A stretch of 64,000 bases of DNA from DASUPK01 sp963800285 (GCA_963800285.1 CAWDAL010000009.1:104977-168976), one strand, 5' to 3'. Shown: positions 28,614 through 38,132, numbered from the stretch's first letter. The notes: generated by a model from the sequence alone, not told the origin. Numbers and translations: made by a program.

Positions 28614-30160
28614 GAGATCAGCTCCCGCGCCCTGAGGGCGAGCCAGAGCTCGACCCGGTCGTTGGCCCGGCTCAGGTCGCGGCCGGTCAGCTCCTCGATG
28701 CGCTTGATCCGGTAGCGGAGGGTGTGCCGGTGGCAGTAGCAGTCGCCGGCGGCGCGCTCCCAGTGCCCGTTGCGGTCGATGTAGGCCTCCAGCGAGCGGA
28801 GCAGCTCGCCGGCGTAGCGCTCGTCGGAGTCCTCGATCGGACCGAGGACCGACTCGCAATAGAGGCGGAGCGCCTCGCCGTCCTGGACGGAGAGCAGCAG
28901 GGTGAAGGCGCCGAGATCGCGATGCGACGCCACGTCGGGTGCCGCGCCGTTGGCGAAGGCGGTCGCCTCGAGCGCGCAGCGAGCCTCGTGGAAGGAGTGG
29001 CGGACCCGCTCGGTGGGCAGGGAGCGGCTGGTCGCGGCCCGGGTCGTCCCGTGCACCTTCTCGAGGGTCTCCCGAGCTTGGGTGGCCAACTCGAGGGGAT
29101 CCCCCTTGGCGCCGTCGACGACCGCGCAGAGCAGCTCACGACGGCCGGCTGGGTGGGGCGCCACCAGGGCCGCGCGGTTCTGGCTCGCGAGGTGCTCGGC
29201 GAGCGTCGGCTCGGCCGCGGCCGGGTCGCCGAGCTCGAAGGCGAGCACCACGACCCGCTCGCCGATCCCGAAGGGCGCCAGCCGGTCGCGGATGTCATCC
29301 GGCGCGAGGCGGCCGGAGAGGGTCGCCGCCAGGACCTCGCCCGAGAGCCGCCGCTCGGTCTCCCTGGCCACCCGCTCGCGCATCAGCTCGAGCGCGACCA
29401 CGATCGCCGCCTGCTGCACGCAGAGGCGCTCGAAGTCCCCGAGCTCGCCCGAGCGGCGCACCACCACGAGCCAGGCCTCGGCGGCGCCGGCACGGGGGGA
29501 AACGGGATGGGCGAGAGCACGGCCGCGAAGGTCGGGCTGATTCGGCACGAAGGGCGCGGCGGCGGTGCCACGCGGGACGACCTCGGCGCGGACCTCCTCG
29601 AGCAGGTACTCGGGCAGCCGCCTTCCGCCGTCGGCAAGCACCTCGCCTCGGGCGTCGAGGACCACCGAGCTGCCACCGATCGCCGCGGCGATCTCCTTCG
29701 CCACCTCGTCGAGGCCGCCGCCCTGCAGGACCAGGCGCTCGAGGCGCTCGTTGACTGCGATCCCACGGGAGAGCACGTCGTACTGCTCGTTGACGAGGCG
29801 GCTGAAGGCGGCCTCGGTGATCGCGATGAACGGAGTCTCGTAGGGGACCTCGAAGACGGGGAAGCCCGCCGCGTTCGCCTCTGTGAGCACCGCCTTCGGA
29901 ACCTTCGCGTGATCGAAGCCCGTGCCGAAGCCGAGGCCCGCCACGCCGGCGTCAGCCAGGAGGCGGATGAACTTGCGCTGCTTGTCCGCGTTCTCGAGCC
30001 TGATGCCGGTCGTGAGCAGGAGCTCACCGCCGGACAGCCAGGGGGTCGGGTCGAGCAGCTCGGTGATGTGCACCCAGCGGATCTCGCGGTCGGCCGCGCC
30101 GTCACCCCCAGCGGCGACCTTGAGGCCGAGCTCGGAGGTGAGGCTCTCGACGGTGAGCAT
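28610..30160 (-). CDS. PucR-family transcriptional regulator
   Basis: 516 residues. N-terminal PucR ligand domain (about 1-125, with ELLLTTGIRL), a middle GGDEF-like/GAF-type region, and the C-terminal HTH_30 domain (AAGDCYCHRHTLRYRIKRIEELTGRDL). PucR-type proteins activate amine, purine or amino-acid catabolic genes. Being inside the operon and divergent from the second polyamine transporter, it is the likely local regulator. Its start overlaps the transaminase stop. Confidence 0.9.
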   Translation of the reverse strand: MLTVESLTSELGLKVAAGGDGAADREIRWVHITELLDPTPWLSGGELLLTTGIRLENADKQRKFIRLLADAGVAGLGFGTGFDHAKVPKAVLTEANAAGFPVFEVPYETPFIAITEAAFSRLVNEQYDVLSRGIAVNERLERLVLQGGGLDEVAKEIAAAIGGSSVVLDARGEVLADGGRRLPEYLLEEVRAEVVPRGTAAAPFVPNQPDLRGRALAHPVSPRAGAAEAWLVVVRRSGELGDFERLCVQQAAIVVALELMRERVARETERRLSGEVLAATLSGRLAPDDIRDRLAPFGIGERVVVLAFELGDPAAAEPTLAEHLASQNRAALVAPHPAGRRELLCAVVDGAKGDPLELATQARETLEKVHGTTRAATSRSLPTERVRHSFHEARCALEATAFANGAAPDVASHRDLGAFTLLLSVQDGEALRLYCESVLGPIEDSDERYAGELLRSLEAYIDRNGHWERAAGDCYCHRHTLRYRIKRIEELTGRDLSRANDRVELWLALRARELIS

Positions 30161-31551
30161 CAGCGTCCTATGCGGCGGGCTGCCTCTTCGAGGACCGGGC
30201 GCAGTACGTCCACGATCTCCTCGAACTGCTCCGTATCGGCGATCAGCGGGGGCGAGAGCTGGATGACGGGGTCACCGCGGTCGTCGGCGCGGCAGATCAG
30301 GCCCCGGCGGTAGAGCTCACCGGAGAGGAAGCCGCGGAGCAGCTTCTCGGACTCCTCGTCCTCCATGTGCTCCTTGGTCTCCTTGTCCTTGACCAGCTCG
30401 ATCGCGAAGAAGTAGCCGTCCCCGCGCACGTCGCCGACGATCGGGATGTCGTAGAGCGACTCGAGCGACGCCCGGAACTCCGGCTCCTTCTCGAGGACGT
30501 GCCCGCAGAGGTCCTCGCGCTCGAAGACGTCCAGGTTCGCCAGCGCGGCCGCGGCCGCGACCGGATGGCCGGCGAAGGTCGAGCCGTGCGCGAACATCGA
30601 GGTGCCCTCCTCGAAGGGCTCGAAGACGCGGTCCGAGACGATCATCCCGCCCATCGGGACGTAGGCGGAGGTGAGCGCCTTCGCAACGGTGATGATGTCC
30701 GGCTGGTAGCCGTAGCGCTGGCAGCCGAAGTAGTGGCCCAGCCGGCCCCACGCGCAGATCACCTCGTCCGAGATCAACAGGACGTCATAGCGGTCGCAGA
30801 TCTCCCTGACCTTCTGGAAGTAGCCCTCCTGCGGAGGAATGCACCCGCCCGCGTTCTGGAGCGGTTCGAGGATCACCGCCGAGACCGTCTCCGGACCCTC
30901 GAACAGGATCCGCTCCTCGATCTGGTCGGCGGCCCAGAGTGGATCCCGGTCCTCCGGCCAGCGATAGCTGTTGGTGTTCGGCACGTGGACGCCGCCCGGC
31001 GCGAGCGGCTCGAACTGGCTGCGCAGCGCGGGGATGCCGGTGGCGCTGAGCGCTCCGAGCGTGGTGCCGTGGTAGGCGATCTCGCGGGCGACGAGCTTGT
31101 GCTTCTGGCCCTTCCCCTGCGCTCGGTGATAGCTCCGCGCCAGCTTGATCGCCGACTCGACCGCCTCCGACCCGCTGTTGGTGAAGAAGACCCGGTTCAG
31201 GTCGCCGGGGGTGAGAGTGGCGATCCGCGTCGCCAGCTCGATCGCGCGCGGGTGGGCGTAGCTCCACACCGTGATGAAGTCGAGCTCGCGGACCTGGGCC
31301 GCCATCGCGTCGCCCAGCTCGCTGCGGCCGTGGCCCGAGTTGACGCAGAAGAGCGCCGACAGACCATCCAGGTAGCGGTTGCCGTGGTCATCCCAGACGT
31401 AGCACCCCTCGCCGCGGACGATGATCGGCACATCGTGCTCGGGCCCGAACGACCCCATCCGCGTGAAGTGCATCCAGAGATGACGTTGTGCCTGCTCCTG
31501 GAGCGTATTTGCCTCAGTCTTGGCGGTCTGCATGGCGCTGCTCGCTGCCAT
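30160..31551 (-). CDS. Class III aminotransferase (putrescine/omega-amino acid:pyruvate type)
   Basis: 463 residues, PLP fold type I. HGTTLGALS, the acidic SDEVICAWGRLG motif that holds the pyridine nitrogen, and Lys in IITVAKALTSAYVPMG. It resembles omega-amino acid/putrescine:pyruvate transaminases. First gene of a catabolic operon with Ald and aminobutyraldehyde dehydrogenase, which suggests diamine plus pyruvate giving aminoaldehyde plus alanine. Confidence 0.88.
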   Translation of the reverse strand: MAASSAMQTAKTEANTLQEQAQRHLWMHFTRMGSFGPEHDVPIIVRGEGCYVWDDHGNRYLDGLSALFCVNSGHGRSELGDAMAAQVRELDFITVWSYAHPRAIELATRIATLTPGDLNRVFFTNSGSEAVESAIKLARSYHRAQGKGQKHKLVAREIAYHGTTLGALSATGIPALRSQFEPLAPGGVHVPNTNSYRWPEDRDPLWAADQIEERILFEGPETVSAVILEPLQNAGGCIPPQEGYFQKVREICDRYDVLLISDEVICAWGRLGHYFGCQRYGYQPDIITVAKALTSAYVPMGGMIVSDRVFEPFEEGTSMFAHGSTFAGHPVAAAAALANLDVFEREDLCGHVLEKEPEFRASLESLYDIPIVGDVRGDGYFFAIELVKDKETKEHMEDEESEKLLRGFLSGELYRRGLICRADDRGDPVIQLSPPLIADTEQFEEIVDVLRPVLEEAARRIGR

Positions 31552-31693
31552 CCCTCACCTCCACTCTCTCTAGCCTCACCGTACAACGCTACCCCCCGGC
31601 GGTCGGCCCTACAAGCGGAGATGTGTGAAATCAGCCCCGCGGGGCTTGTACAGGCTGTATAACCATGGCGCCCGCTTTTAGGGCTTTCGCCCC

Positions 31694-31754
31694 TTGCGAC
31701 AGATCGGCGTGCTTCCTAGGCTCGGGCATCCGCCGTGGCCAATACCGGCCGGTA
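31694..31754 (+). promoter_or_regulatory. Promoter and palindrome of the second polyamine transporter operon
   Basis: TTGCGA (31,694-31,699) and TAGGCT (31,717-31,722) with a 17-nt spacer. A perfect TACCGGCCGGTA palindrome follows at 31,743-31,754, between promoter and start, a plausible operator for the divergent PucR protein. I see nothing else in 31,552-31,769. Confidence 0.6.
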
Positions 31755-31769
31755 CGGGAAGGAGAGAAC

Positions 31770-32936
31770 TTGGAGAACAGCGCGACCGCAGCCGGCGCCG
31801 GGCCCGGCGGTGGCAACTGCGTCGTCCTCAACTCCGTCACGAAGCGATTCGGCGAGCTCACCGCCGTTGACGCGATCGACCTCGAGATCGAGGAGGGCGA
31901 GTTCTTCACGATGCTCGGCCCGAGCGGCTGCGGCAAGACGACGACGCTGCGGATGATCGCCGGCTTCGAGGAGGTCACGGACGGCAGGCTGACGATCGAC
32001 GACGCGAACATGGTGGGGATCCCGCCCCACAAGCGGCCCACCAATACCGTCTTTCAGAGCTACGCCCTCTTCCCCCATCTGAGTGTCAGGGACAACGTCG
32101 CCTTCGGGCTGAAGCGAAAGGGCGCGGAGAAGGGTGAGATCGAGCGGCGCGTGCGCGAGGAGCTCGAGCGTGTCGGCCTCGCCGCCGAGGCGAACCGCCG
32201 CCCCGCGCAGCTCTCGGGCGGGATGCAGCAGCGCGTCGCGCTGGCGCGGGCCCTGGTCAATCTGCCACGCGTCCTCCTGCTGGATGAACCCCTCGGCGCG
32301 CTCGACCTGAAGCTCCGCAAGGGCCTGCAGGTGGAGCTCAAGAAGATCCAGCGCGAGGTCGGAATCACCTTCGTCTACGTCACCCACGACCAGGAGGAGG
32401 CGCTGACCATGTCCGACCGGATCGCGGTGATGAACCGCGGCCGGATCGAGCAGATCGGCGGCCCCGAGGAGGTCTACGCGCGACCAACCACGACCTTCGT
32501 CGCCGGCTTCATCGGCGTCTCCAACCTGATGCCCGGGGTGATCCGCAAGTCCGGCCGCAGCGGCGAGGTCGAGCTCGACAGCGGCGTCAAGGTGGCCACG
32601 AACGCCGAGGGCTTCTCGGTCGGTGAGGACTGCCATGCCGTCGTGCGCCCGGAGAAGCTCGCGATCGGCGCCGAGGGCCGCGGCGACCCGAGCGTCGAGG
32701 GCCTGGTGGAGAGCTCGCTCTACCTGGGCACCGCCACCCAGCTGATCGTGAAGCTGACGGAGGACGTGCGGATGACCGTGCTCGTGCCGAACACCGACGA
32801 GGCCGAGCGGCAGCGCCTCCCGGGCGGCGGGGCGAACGTGAAGCTTTCATGGAGCCCTGACCACATGCACGTGGTCAAGGAATCGGCGGGGGGAGACGGG
32901 GCAGCAGCCGCACCTGAGGCAGTCGAAGCGGCTTGA
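31770..32936 (+). CDS. potA: Spermidine/putrescine-type ABC transporter ATPase, operon 2
   Basis: 388 residues: Walker A GPSGCGKTT, signature LSGGMQQR, Walker B VLLLDEP, YVTHDQEEAL, then a full TOBE domain, longer than the first copy. TTG 31,770 is preceded by GGAAGGAG at good spacing. Second polyamine-type importer in the window, divergent from the transaminase operon, so probably the uptake system for that pathway. Confidence 0.95.
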   Translation: MENSATAAGAGPGGGNCVVLNSVTKRFGELTAVDAIDLEIEEGEFFTMLGPSGCGKTTTLRMIAGFEEVTDGRLTIDDANMVGIPPHKRPTNTVFQSYALFPHLSVRDNVAFGLKRKGAEKGEIERRVREELERVGLAAEANRRPAQLSGGMQQRVALARALVNLPRVLLLDEPLGALDLKLRKGLQVELKKIQREVGITFVYVTHDQEEALTMSDRIAVMNRGRIEQIGGPEEVYARPTTTFVAGFIGVSNLMPGVIRKSGRSGEVELDSGVKVATNAEGFSVGEDCHAVVRPEKLAIGAEGRGDPSVEGLVESSLYLGTATQLIVKLTEDVRMTVLVPNTDEAERQRLPGGGANVKLSWSPDHMHVVKESAGGDGAAAAPEAVEAA

Positions 32937-32958
32937 ACAAAGTGGACAGGAGGAACAA

Positions 32959-34107
32959 GTGACGAGCAAGAGGAGATTCCGCGGACTGGCCGCGGCGGCT
33001 GGAGCGTTCGGCGCCGCGATCGCCCTCGCGGCCTGCGGCGGCGGCGGCGGCATCGAGGGCGGGTCGAACTCCGCCAACGTGACTACCGTGAAGTACCAGC
33101 CGCCGCCGAGCGGCAACCTGACGATCTCGAACTGGCCGCTCTACATCGACAAGAACACCGTGTCGAACTTCGACAAGGCGACGGGCGTCCACACGAACTA
33201 CATCGAGGACGTCAACGACAACCAGGAGTTCTTCGCCAAGATGCAGCCGCTGCTCTCCAAGGACCAGTCGGGCGGGCGGAGCATGATCGTCGTCACCGAC
33301 TGGATGGCCAAGAAGATGCACGATCTCGGCTACGTCCAGAACCTGGACAAGGCCGGCATCCCGAACGTCGAGGCCAACCTCAGGGACGACCTCAGGCATC
33401 CCACCGGTGATCCGAACCGAGATTTCTCGGTTCCCTGGCAGAGCGGGATGACGGGGCTGATCGTCAACACGAACCTGGCCCCGAACGTGCACTCGATCAA
33501 CGACCTGTTCGACCCGCAGTACAAGGGCAAGGTCGAGATGCTGACGGAGCTGCGCGACACGGTGCCACTGGTGATGAAGGCTGACGGCATCGATCCGAAC
33601 AAGGCCACGCAGCAGCAGTGGCTCGACACGATCGACAAGCTCAAGTCCGCCGTGTCCTCGGGCCAGATTCGCCGGTTCACCGGCAACGACTACACGCGCG
33701 ACATGGCCAACGGCGACGTCGCGGCGATCATCGGTTGGTCAGGTGACGCGGTGCAGTTGCAGGCGGACAACCCGGCGATCGAGTTCCGCATGCCCACCGA
33801 GGGCTGCATCCTCTGGTCGGACAACATGGAGATCCCGGTCGGCGCGCCGAATCCGACGGCGGCCGAGGCGTTCATGAACTACGTCTACGACCCGAAGAAC
33901 CAGGCGCCGATCGCGGCGTACAACAGCTACGTCACGCCGGTTGACGGGGTCAAGGAGGTCTTCCAGACGACCAACCCCGACCTGGTGAACGACCCGCTGA
34001 TATTCCCGACGGATCAGTTCACCAGCAAGTGCTCCAACCAGCCCAACATCACGGGCCAGGAGGAGCAGACCGTGACCAGGGCGTTCGAGGGCGTCCTGAA
34101 CGGCTGA
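32959..34107 (+). CDS. potD: Polyamine-type ABC substrate-binding lipoprotein, operon 2
   Basis: 382 residues: basic start, lipoprotein signal ending ALAAC, Gly-rich tether, then a PotD/PotF-like fold opening with LTISNWPLYIDK. It differs substantially from the first copy, so the two importers probably prefer different ligands. The stop overlaps a family 2 repeat whose hairpin may stabilise the message. Confidence 0.9.
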   Translation: MTSKRRFRGLAAAAGAFGAAIALAACGGGGGIEGGSNSANVTTVKYQPPPSGNLTISNWPLYIDKNTVSNFDKATGVHTNYIEDVNDNQEFFAKMQPLLSKDQSGGRSMIVVTDWMAKKMHDLGYVQNLDKAGIPNVEANLRDDLRHPTGDPNRDFSVPWQSGMTGLIVNTNLAPNVHSINDLFDPQYKGKVEMLTELRDTVPLVMKADGIDPNKATQQQWLDTIDKLKSAVSSGQIRRFTGNDYTRDMANGDVAAIIGWSGDAVQLQADNPAIEFRMPTEGCILWSDNMEIPVGAPNPTAAEAFMNYVYDPKNQAPIAAYNSYVTPVDGVKEVFQTTNPDLVNDPLIFPTDQFTSKCSNQPNITGQEEQTVTRAFEGVLNG

Positions 34108-34158
34108 TGCGAGGGTGCTCCGCAGGCGAAGCCGAGGAGCAACCCGTTTCATGATGCC
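34106..34158 (+). repeat. Dispersed repeat family 2, copy 1
   Basis: ATGCGAGGGTGCTCCGCAGG... through ...CAACCCGTTTCATG, starting at the potD stop. TGCTCC and GGAGCA form a stem. Related copies are at 42,707 and 44,026 (+) and 52,938 (-). Confidence 0.7.
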
Positions 34159-34182
34159 GATGAGTGGCGGCGGAGACGACTG

Positions 34183-35079
34183 ATGCGTGACCAGCGCCTG
34201 GTCGTCCTCCGCCGCCGGCTCATCCCGTATTTCCTGCTGGGCCCGGGGATCCTCTGGCTGATCCTCTTCTTCGTCGTGCCCATGTACTTCATGGGCCGGC
34301 TATCGCTCGACACGGGGATATTCCCCTCGTTCCGCTTCAACTGGCAGTTCTCGAACTACACCGACGCGCTGAGCGCCTACGACACGCAGTTCTTCCGCGC
34401 CTTCAAGTACTCGGCGATCGCCACCGTCCTCGGGCTTCTCATCGCCTACCCGCTCGCCTACGCGATCGCGTACCGCGGCGGGCGCTGGAAGAACGCGATG
34501 CTGCTCGCGGTGATCGCTCCCTTCTTCACCACCTATCTGATCCGGACCCTCGCCTGGGAGACGATCCTCTCCGACAACGGCTTCGTGGTCAACACCCTGC
34601 AGACGCTCGGCCTGGTCTCGAATGACGGCCGCGTGCTGGCGACCAGCGGCGCGGTGATCGCCGGGCTGACCTACAACTTCCTCCCCTTCATGATCCTGCC
34701 GATCTACGCCAGCCTGGAGCGGCTGGACACGAGCCTGGTCGAAGCGGCCAAGGACCTGTACGCGTCCTCGCGGCAGGCCTTCCTGCGGGTGACGCTGCCG
34801 CTCTCGATGCCCGGGGTCGTCGCCGGGACCCTGCTCACCTTCATCCCGGCGACCGGCGACTACATCAACGCCCAGTTCCTGGGCGGCGCGCAGCAGGCGA
34901 TGATCGGCAACGTCATCCAGTCGCTCTACCTCAAGCAGACCGACTATCCGGCGGCCGCCGCCCTCTCCTTCACGCTGATGGCGGCGATGCTGGTGATCGT
35001 CTTCATCTACATCCGGATTGCGGGCTCCGAGGCGCTGATGGGTGAGGAGATCGGCGGCGCCGACGTGGTGGAGAGCTGA
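34183..35079 (+). CDS. potB: ABC transporter permease (PotB-like), operon 2
   Basis: 298 residues with six helices. It starts with the typical LIPYFLLGPGILWLILFFVV helix and has the EAA loop (AAKDLYASSRQAFLRVTLPL). The downstream permease start overlaps its stop (TGATG). Confidence 0.93.
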   Translation: MRDQRLVVLRRRLIPYFLLGPGILWLILFFVVPMYFMGRLSLDTGIFPSFRFNWQFSNYTDALSAYDTQFFRAFKYSAIATVLGLLIAYPLAYAIAYRGGRWKNAMLLAVIAPFFTTYLIRTLAWETILSDNGFVVNTLQTLGLVSNDGRVLATSGAVIAGLTYNFLPFMILPIYASLERLDTSLVEAAKDLYASSRQAFLRVTLPLSMPGVVAGTLLTFIPATGDYINAQFLGGAQQAMIGNVIQSLYLKQTDYPAAAALSFTLMAAMLVIVFIYIRIAGSEALMGEEIGGADVVES

Positions 35080-35948
35080 TGGAAGCCCATGCCGCCACCC
35101 TCCCGCAGCGCCGCGAGTCCGCAGGCTCCCGCGCCTGGAAGTGGCTGAAGCGCAACGGCATCATCATCTACGGCGGCCTGGCGCTCGCCTACATGCTGGT
35201 CCCGATCGTCCTGATCATCGTCTTCTCGTTCAACGACCCGGCGGGCAAGTTCAACTTCACCTGGCAGGGCTTCACTCTCTCGCACTGGGCGCATCCGTTT
35301 CAGATCTCGGAGCTGACCGACGCGCTGCTGCTCAGCCTCAGGCTCGCGCTCCTGGCGACGGTGATCTCGACCGTCCTCGGGACGATGATCGCCCTCGCGC
35401 TGGTCCGCTACGACTTCTTCGGCCGCCGCGCGTCGAACTACCTCATCGTGGTCCCGACGGCGACGCCCGAGGTCGTGCTCGGGGCGTCCCTGCTGTCGAT
35501 GTTCCTGATCTACGGGCTCGACCTGGGCTTCTCGACGCTGCTGATCGCCCACGTCATGTTCTGCATCAGCTTCGTCGTGATCGTGGTCCGCTCACGGCTA
35601 ATCGGCTTCGACCGCAGCCTCGAGGAGGCCGCCCAGGACCTGGGCGCCGACCCCTTCACGACCTTCCGGAAGATCACCCTCCCTCTGATCTGGCCTGGGA
35701 TCATCGCCGGCGCGATGCTCGCCTTCGCCCTGTCGATCGACGACTTCGTGGTCTCGAACTTCACGGCTGGGACGGAGGTGACATTCCCCCTCTACATCTT
35801 CGGCGCCGCCCAGCGCGGAATCCCGGTTCAGGTCTACATCATCGCCACCATGCTCTTCGCCACGACGGTGTTCGCGATGATCTTCACCGTCTGGCAGCAG
35901 CGCCGGGCGGACCGCCTCGCCTCTGTTCGTCCTGAGCAGGAGGTTTGA
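35079..35948 (+). CDS. potC: ABC transporter permease (PotC-like), operon 2
   Basis: 289 residues, six helices, EAA loop (AAQDLGADPFTTFRKITLPL) and the acidic IDDFVVSNFTAG segment of PotC/PotI. Translationally coupled to potB. The STAS gene follows with no gap. Confidence 0.93.
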   Translation: MEAHAATLPQRRESAGSRAWKWLKRNGIIIYGGLALAYMLVPIVLIIVFSFNDPAGKFNFTWQGFTLSHWAHPFQISELTDALLLSLRLALLATVISTVLGTMIALALVRYDFFGRRASNYLIVVPTATPEVVLGASLLSMFLIYGLDLGFSTLLIAHVMFCISFVVIVVRSRLIGFDRSLEEAAQDLGADPFTTFRKITLPLIWPGIIAGAMLAFALSIDDFVVSNFTAGTEVTFPLYIFGAAQRGIPVQVYIIATMLFATTVFAMIFTVWQQRRADRLASVRPEQEV

Positions 35949-36350
35949 GTGCCATCAGATCGAGGTAGTTTCGGCGTTGTGCGGACGGGGGAGCTCGCGC
36001 TCGAGCGCAACGACGCAGGATTGGCAGTGCTGACCATTTCAGGCGAGCATGACCTGAGCACCGCGCCCACCCTCAGGCGGCGGATCGACAACCTGCTCGA
36101 CGAGGGAACCGCCACCGTGATCGACCTCTCCCCCGCCACCTTCATCGACTCGTCCATCCTCGGAGTGGTCCTCGACGGACGCCGGCGGGCGGCCGATGCC
36201 GGCATCGGCTTCGCGATCGTCCACGCCAATGGCGCCGACGCCGTGGATCGAGTGCTCGACGTGACCGGCCTGCGGACCGAGTTGCCCGTGCACCCCCGGC
36301 GGGAGGAGGCCTTCACCGAAGCCGCGGGGTCCGGAGAGCCGGCGAAGTGA
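35949..36350 (+). CDS. STAS-domain anti-sigma factor antagonist
   Basis: 133 residues. SpoIIAA/RsbV-type protein: the phospho-acceptor Ser sits in FIDSSILGVV. It frees a SigB/F-type sigma factor by binding its anti-sigma kinase. It overlaps the following HATPase gene by 4 nt; the sigma gene lies convergent just after. Its first base directly follows the potC stop, so some read-through from the transporter operon is likely. Confidence 0.88.
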   Translation: MPSDRGSFGVVRTGELALERNDAGLAVLTISGEHDLSTAPTLRRRIDNLLDEGTATVIDLSPATFIDSSILGVVLDGRRRAADAGIGFAIVHANGADAVDRVLDVTGLRTELPVHPRREEAFTEAAGSGEPAK

Positions 36351-37156
36351 ACAGCGGCGCCCTCGAGCTGACCCTTCCCGCTACGGCGGAGAACGTGATC
36401 GTCGTTCGCCAGGCGATCGCGGGAGTCGCCGAGGCGCTCGGCCTCGGGCCCCAGCGCATCGCCGACCTGAAGACCGTGGTGACCGAGGCCTGCAACAACG
36501 TCGTCCTGCACGCGTATGAGGACGCCGCCGGGCCCCTGCAGGTGACCGCCGAGCCGCGGGAGGACGAGCTGGTCATCGAGGTCGCGGACCAAGGCCACGG
36601 GTTCCGTCCTAGGGCCAACGATGGGGACGCGTCGCTCGGACTGGGTCTGCCCCTGATCGCGGCTCTATCCGACAGCTTCGAGATCACCGGCGGCGCTGGG
36701 CGGGGCAGCAGGACGCGGATTCGGTTCGGCTATTCGCCTCAGGAGGCCCGGCCCAACGGCATCCCGACGGTGACCCCGCAGGAGCTCGAGATCGCGCTGG
36801 AGCCCGGCGTTCTGGTGAAGCCGGTCCTCGCCCGTGTGATCGGGGCGCTAGCCGCGCGGGCCGAGTTCTCAGTGGACCGGCTTGCCGACACGGTGCTGCT
36901 CGGAGATGCCGTGTCGGCAAGCGAGGGTGGCGAGTTCTCAGACGGGCGGGTCGGCATCGCGATCAAGGACGGAAGCGGCACGCTCCAGGTCCGGGTCGGT
37001 CCACTGGTGGAGGGCGCCGGTGACCGGCTGCTCTCCGAGATGGACGTCCCCGGTGCCGGATCGCTCCGCAGGCTGGCCACCACCATGGAGGTCACCAGGG
37101 GCGAGACCACGGATGGTCAGGCTGCCGAGTTCCTCGTGTTCGAGGTCAGCAAGTAG
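36347..37156 (+). CDS. RsbW/SpoIIAB-like anti-sigma kinase with extra C-terminal domain
   Basis: 269 residues. The N-terminal half is a HATPase_c domain: N-box VVTEACNNVVLHAY, G1 DQGHGF, G2 GLGLPLIAAL. This kinase phosphorylates the STAS partner and holds the sigma factor. Residues about 130-269 form an additional domain that ordinary RsbW lacks; I do not recognise it. Convergent to its presumed target sigma gene, 4 bp away. Confidence 0.85.
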   Translation: MNSGALELTLPATAENVIVVRQAIAGVAEALGLGPQRIADLKTVVTEACNNVVLHAYEDAAGPLQVTAEPREDELVIEVADQGHGFRPRANDGDASLGLGLPLIAALSDSFEITGGAGRGSRTRIRFGYSPQEARPNGIPTVTPQELEIALEPGVLVKPVLARVIGALAARAEFSVDRLADTVLLGDAVSASEGGEFSDGRVGIAIKDGSGTLQVRVGPLVEGAGDRLLSEMDVPGAGSLRRLATTMEVTRGETTDGQAAEFLVFEVSK

Positions 37157-37160
37157 CTCT

Positions 37161-37970
37161 CTAGAGCTCTTCTTCGGGGATCCGCTGGCGCAGCTTCTCG
37201 ATCGTCGCGCGGAGAATCCGTGAAACGTGCATCTGGGACACGCCGACGCGCTCGGCGATCTCGCTCTGGGTGAGGTCCTCGACGAAGCGGAGATGGAGGA
37301 CCTGGCGGTCTCGCTCCGAGATCTCCGCGAGCACCGGTCCGATTGCCTCGCCGTACTCGACCGTGTCGAAGGAGAGATCCTCGGAGCCGATCCTGTCGCG
37401 GAGCGGCCCCGGCTCGTCACCGTCACCCATCGTCGACGTTGCGTCGAGCGAGACGGCGTGATGGCCCTGTGACGCGTGCATCGCCTCCAGCACCTCTTCG
37501 TCGGTCGCCTCGATTCGCTGGCCGATCTCCTGGATGGTCGGCGAATGGCCGAGCTTCGCCGGCAACTCCGCCATCGCCTTCTCGACCTTGAGAATGCGCT
37601 CCTGGACGTCTCGCGGGACGTGAACGGACCAGCCGCGGTCGCGGAAGTGGCGCTTCAGCTCACCGAGGATGGTGGGAACGGCGAAGGTGGAGAAGGCCGT
37701 GCCGCGCTCGGGATCGAAGCGGTCGATCGCCTTGACGAGACCCACGCTCGCGACCTGCACCAGGTCGTCGAACGGCTCCGCGCCGCCGGCGTAGCGCGCG
37801 GCCAGGCGCCGAGCGAGCGGCATGAAGCGGTCGACGAGCTCCTCGCGCACGACCGGAGAGCGGTCCTTGGCGTAGCGCTCCAGGAGCCGGCGTTCACCGA
37901 CCAGCTGTTCCTCAGGCCCCGGTGAGGGCGTCTGATTCATTTCGATGTCGGCCAAGGCAAGTTTGGTCAA
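37161..37970 (-). CDS. SigB/SigF/SigG-family RNA polymerase sigma factor
   Basis: 269 residues with all regions of group 3 sigma factors: region 2 (DLVQVASVGLVKAIDRFDP, then FSTFAVPTILGELKRHFRD), region 3, and region 4 HTH (LTQSEIAERVGVSQMHVSRIL). TTG 37,970 is supported by GGAG seven nt upstream; ATG 37,940 is an alternative. A SigB-type promoter reading into it suggests autoregulation. Confidence 0.94.
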   Translation of the reverse strand: MTKLALADIEMNQTPSPGPEEQLVGERRLLERYAKDRSPVVREELVDRFMPLARRLAARYAGGAEPFDDLVQVASVGLVKAIDRFDPERGTAFSTFAVPTILGELKRHFRDRGWSVHVPRDVQERILKVEKAMAELPAKLGHSPTIQEIGQRIEATDEEVLEAMHASQGHHAVSLDATSTMGDGDEPGPLRDRIGSEDLSFDTVEYGEAIGPVLAEISERDRQVLHLRFVEDLTQSEIAERVGVSQMHVSRILRATIEKLRQRIPEEEL

Positions 37971-38042
37971 TGATCGGCTCCTCGGTACCCGTGGCTAGTT
38001 CGCCCCTGGGGAGCCCGAGGTCAGGCCGCCCACCTACGTTAG

Positions 38043-38069
38043 CTACCCACGATCAAGGGACCGGGAAAC
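38043..38069 (-). promoter_or_regulatory. SigB/F-type promoter of the sigma gene
   Basis: On the minus strand, GTTT at 38,069-38,066 and GGGTAG at 38,048-38,043 with a 17-nt spacer, the GTTT-N-GGGTA consensus for SigB/F-type factors. Confidence 0.7.
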
Positions 38070-38073
38070 CCCG

Positions 38074-38098
38074 GTTTCACGGGATGTCCGCCGGGTAG
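38074..38098 (+). promoter_or_regulatory. SigB/F-type promoter of the stress gene
   Basis: GTTT at 38,074 and GGGTAG at 38,093 with a 15-nt spacer. It is back-to-back with the minus-strand promoter; the two -35 boxes lie 4 bp apart. Confidence 0.72.
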
Positions 38099-38132
38099 CG
38101 CACGCATGAAACCAGCTGAAGGAGGGATTCAG

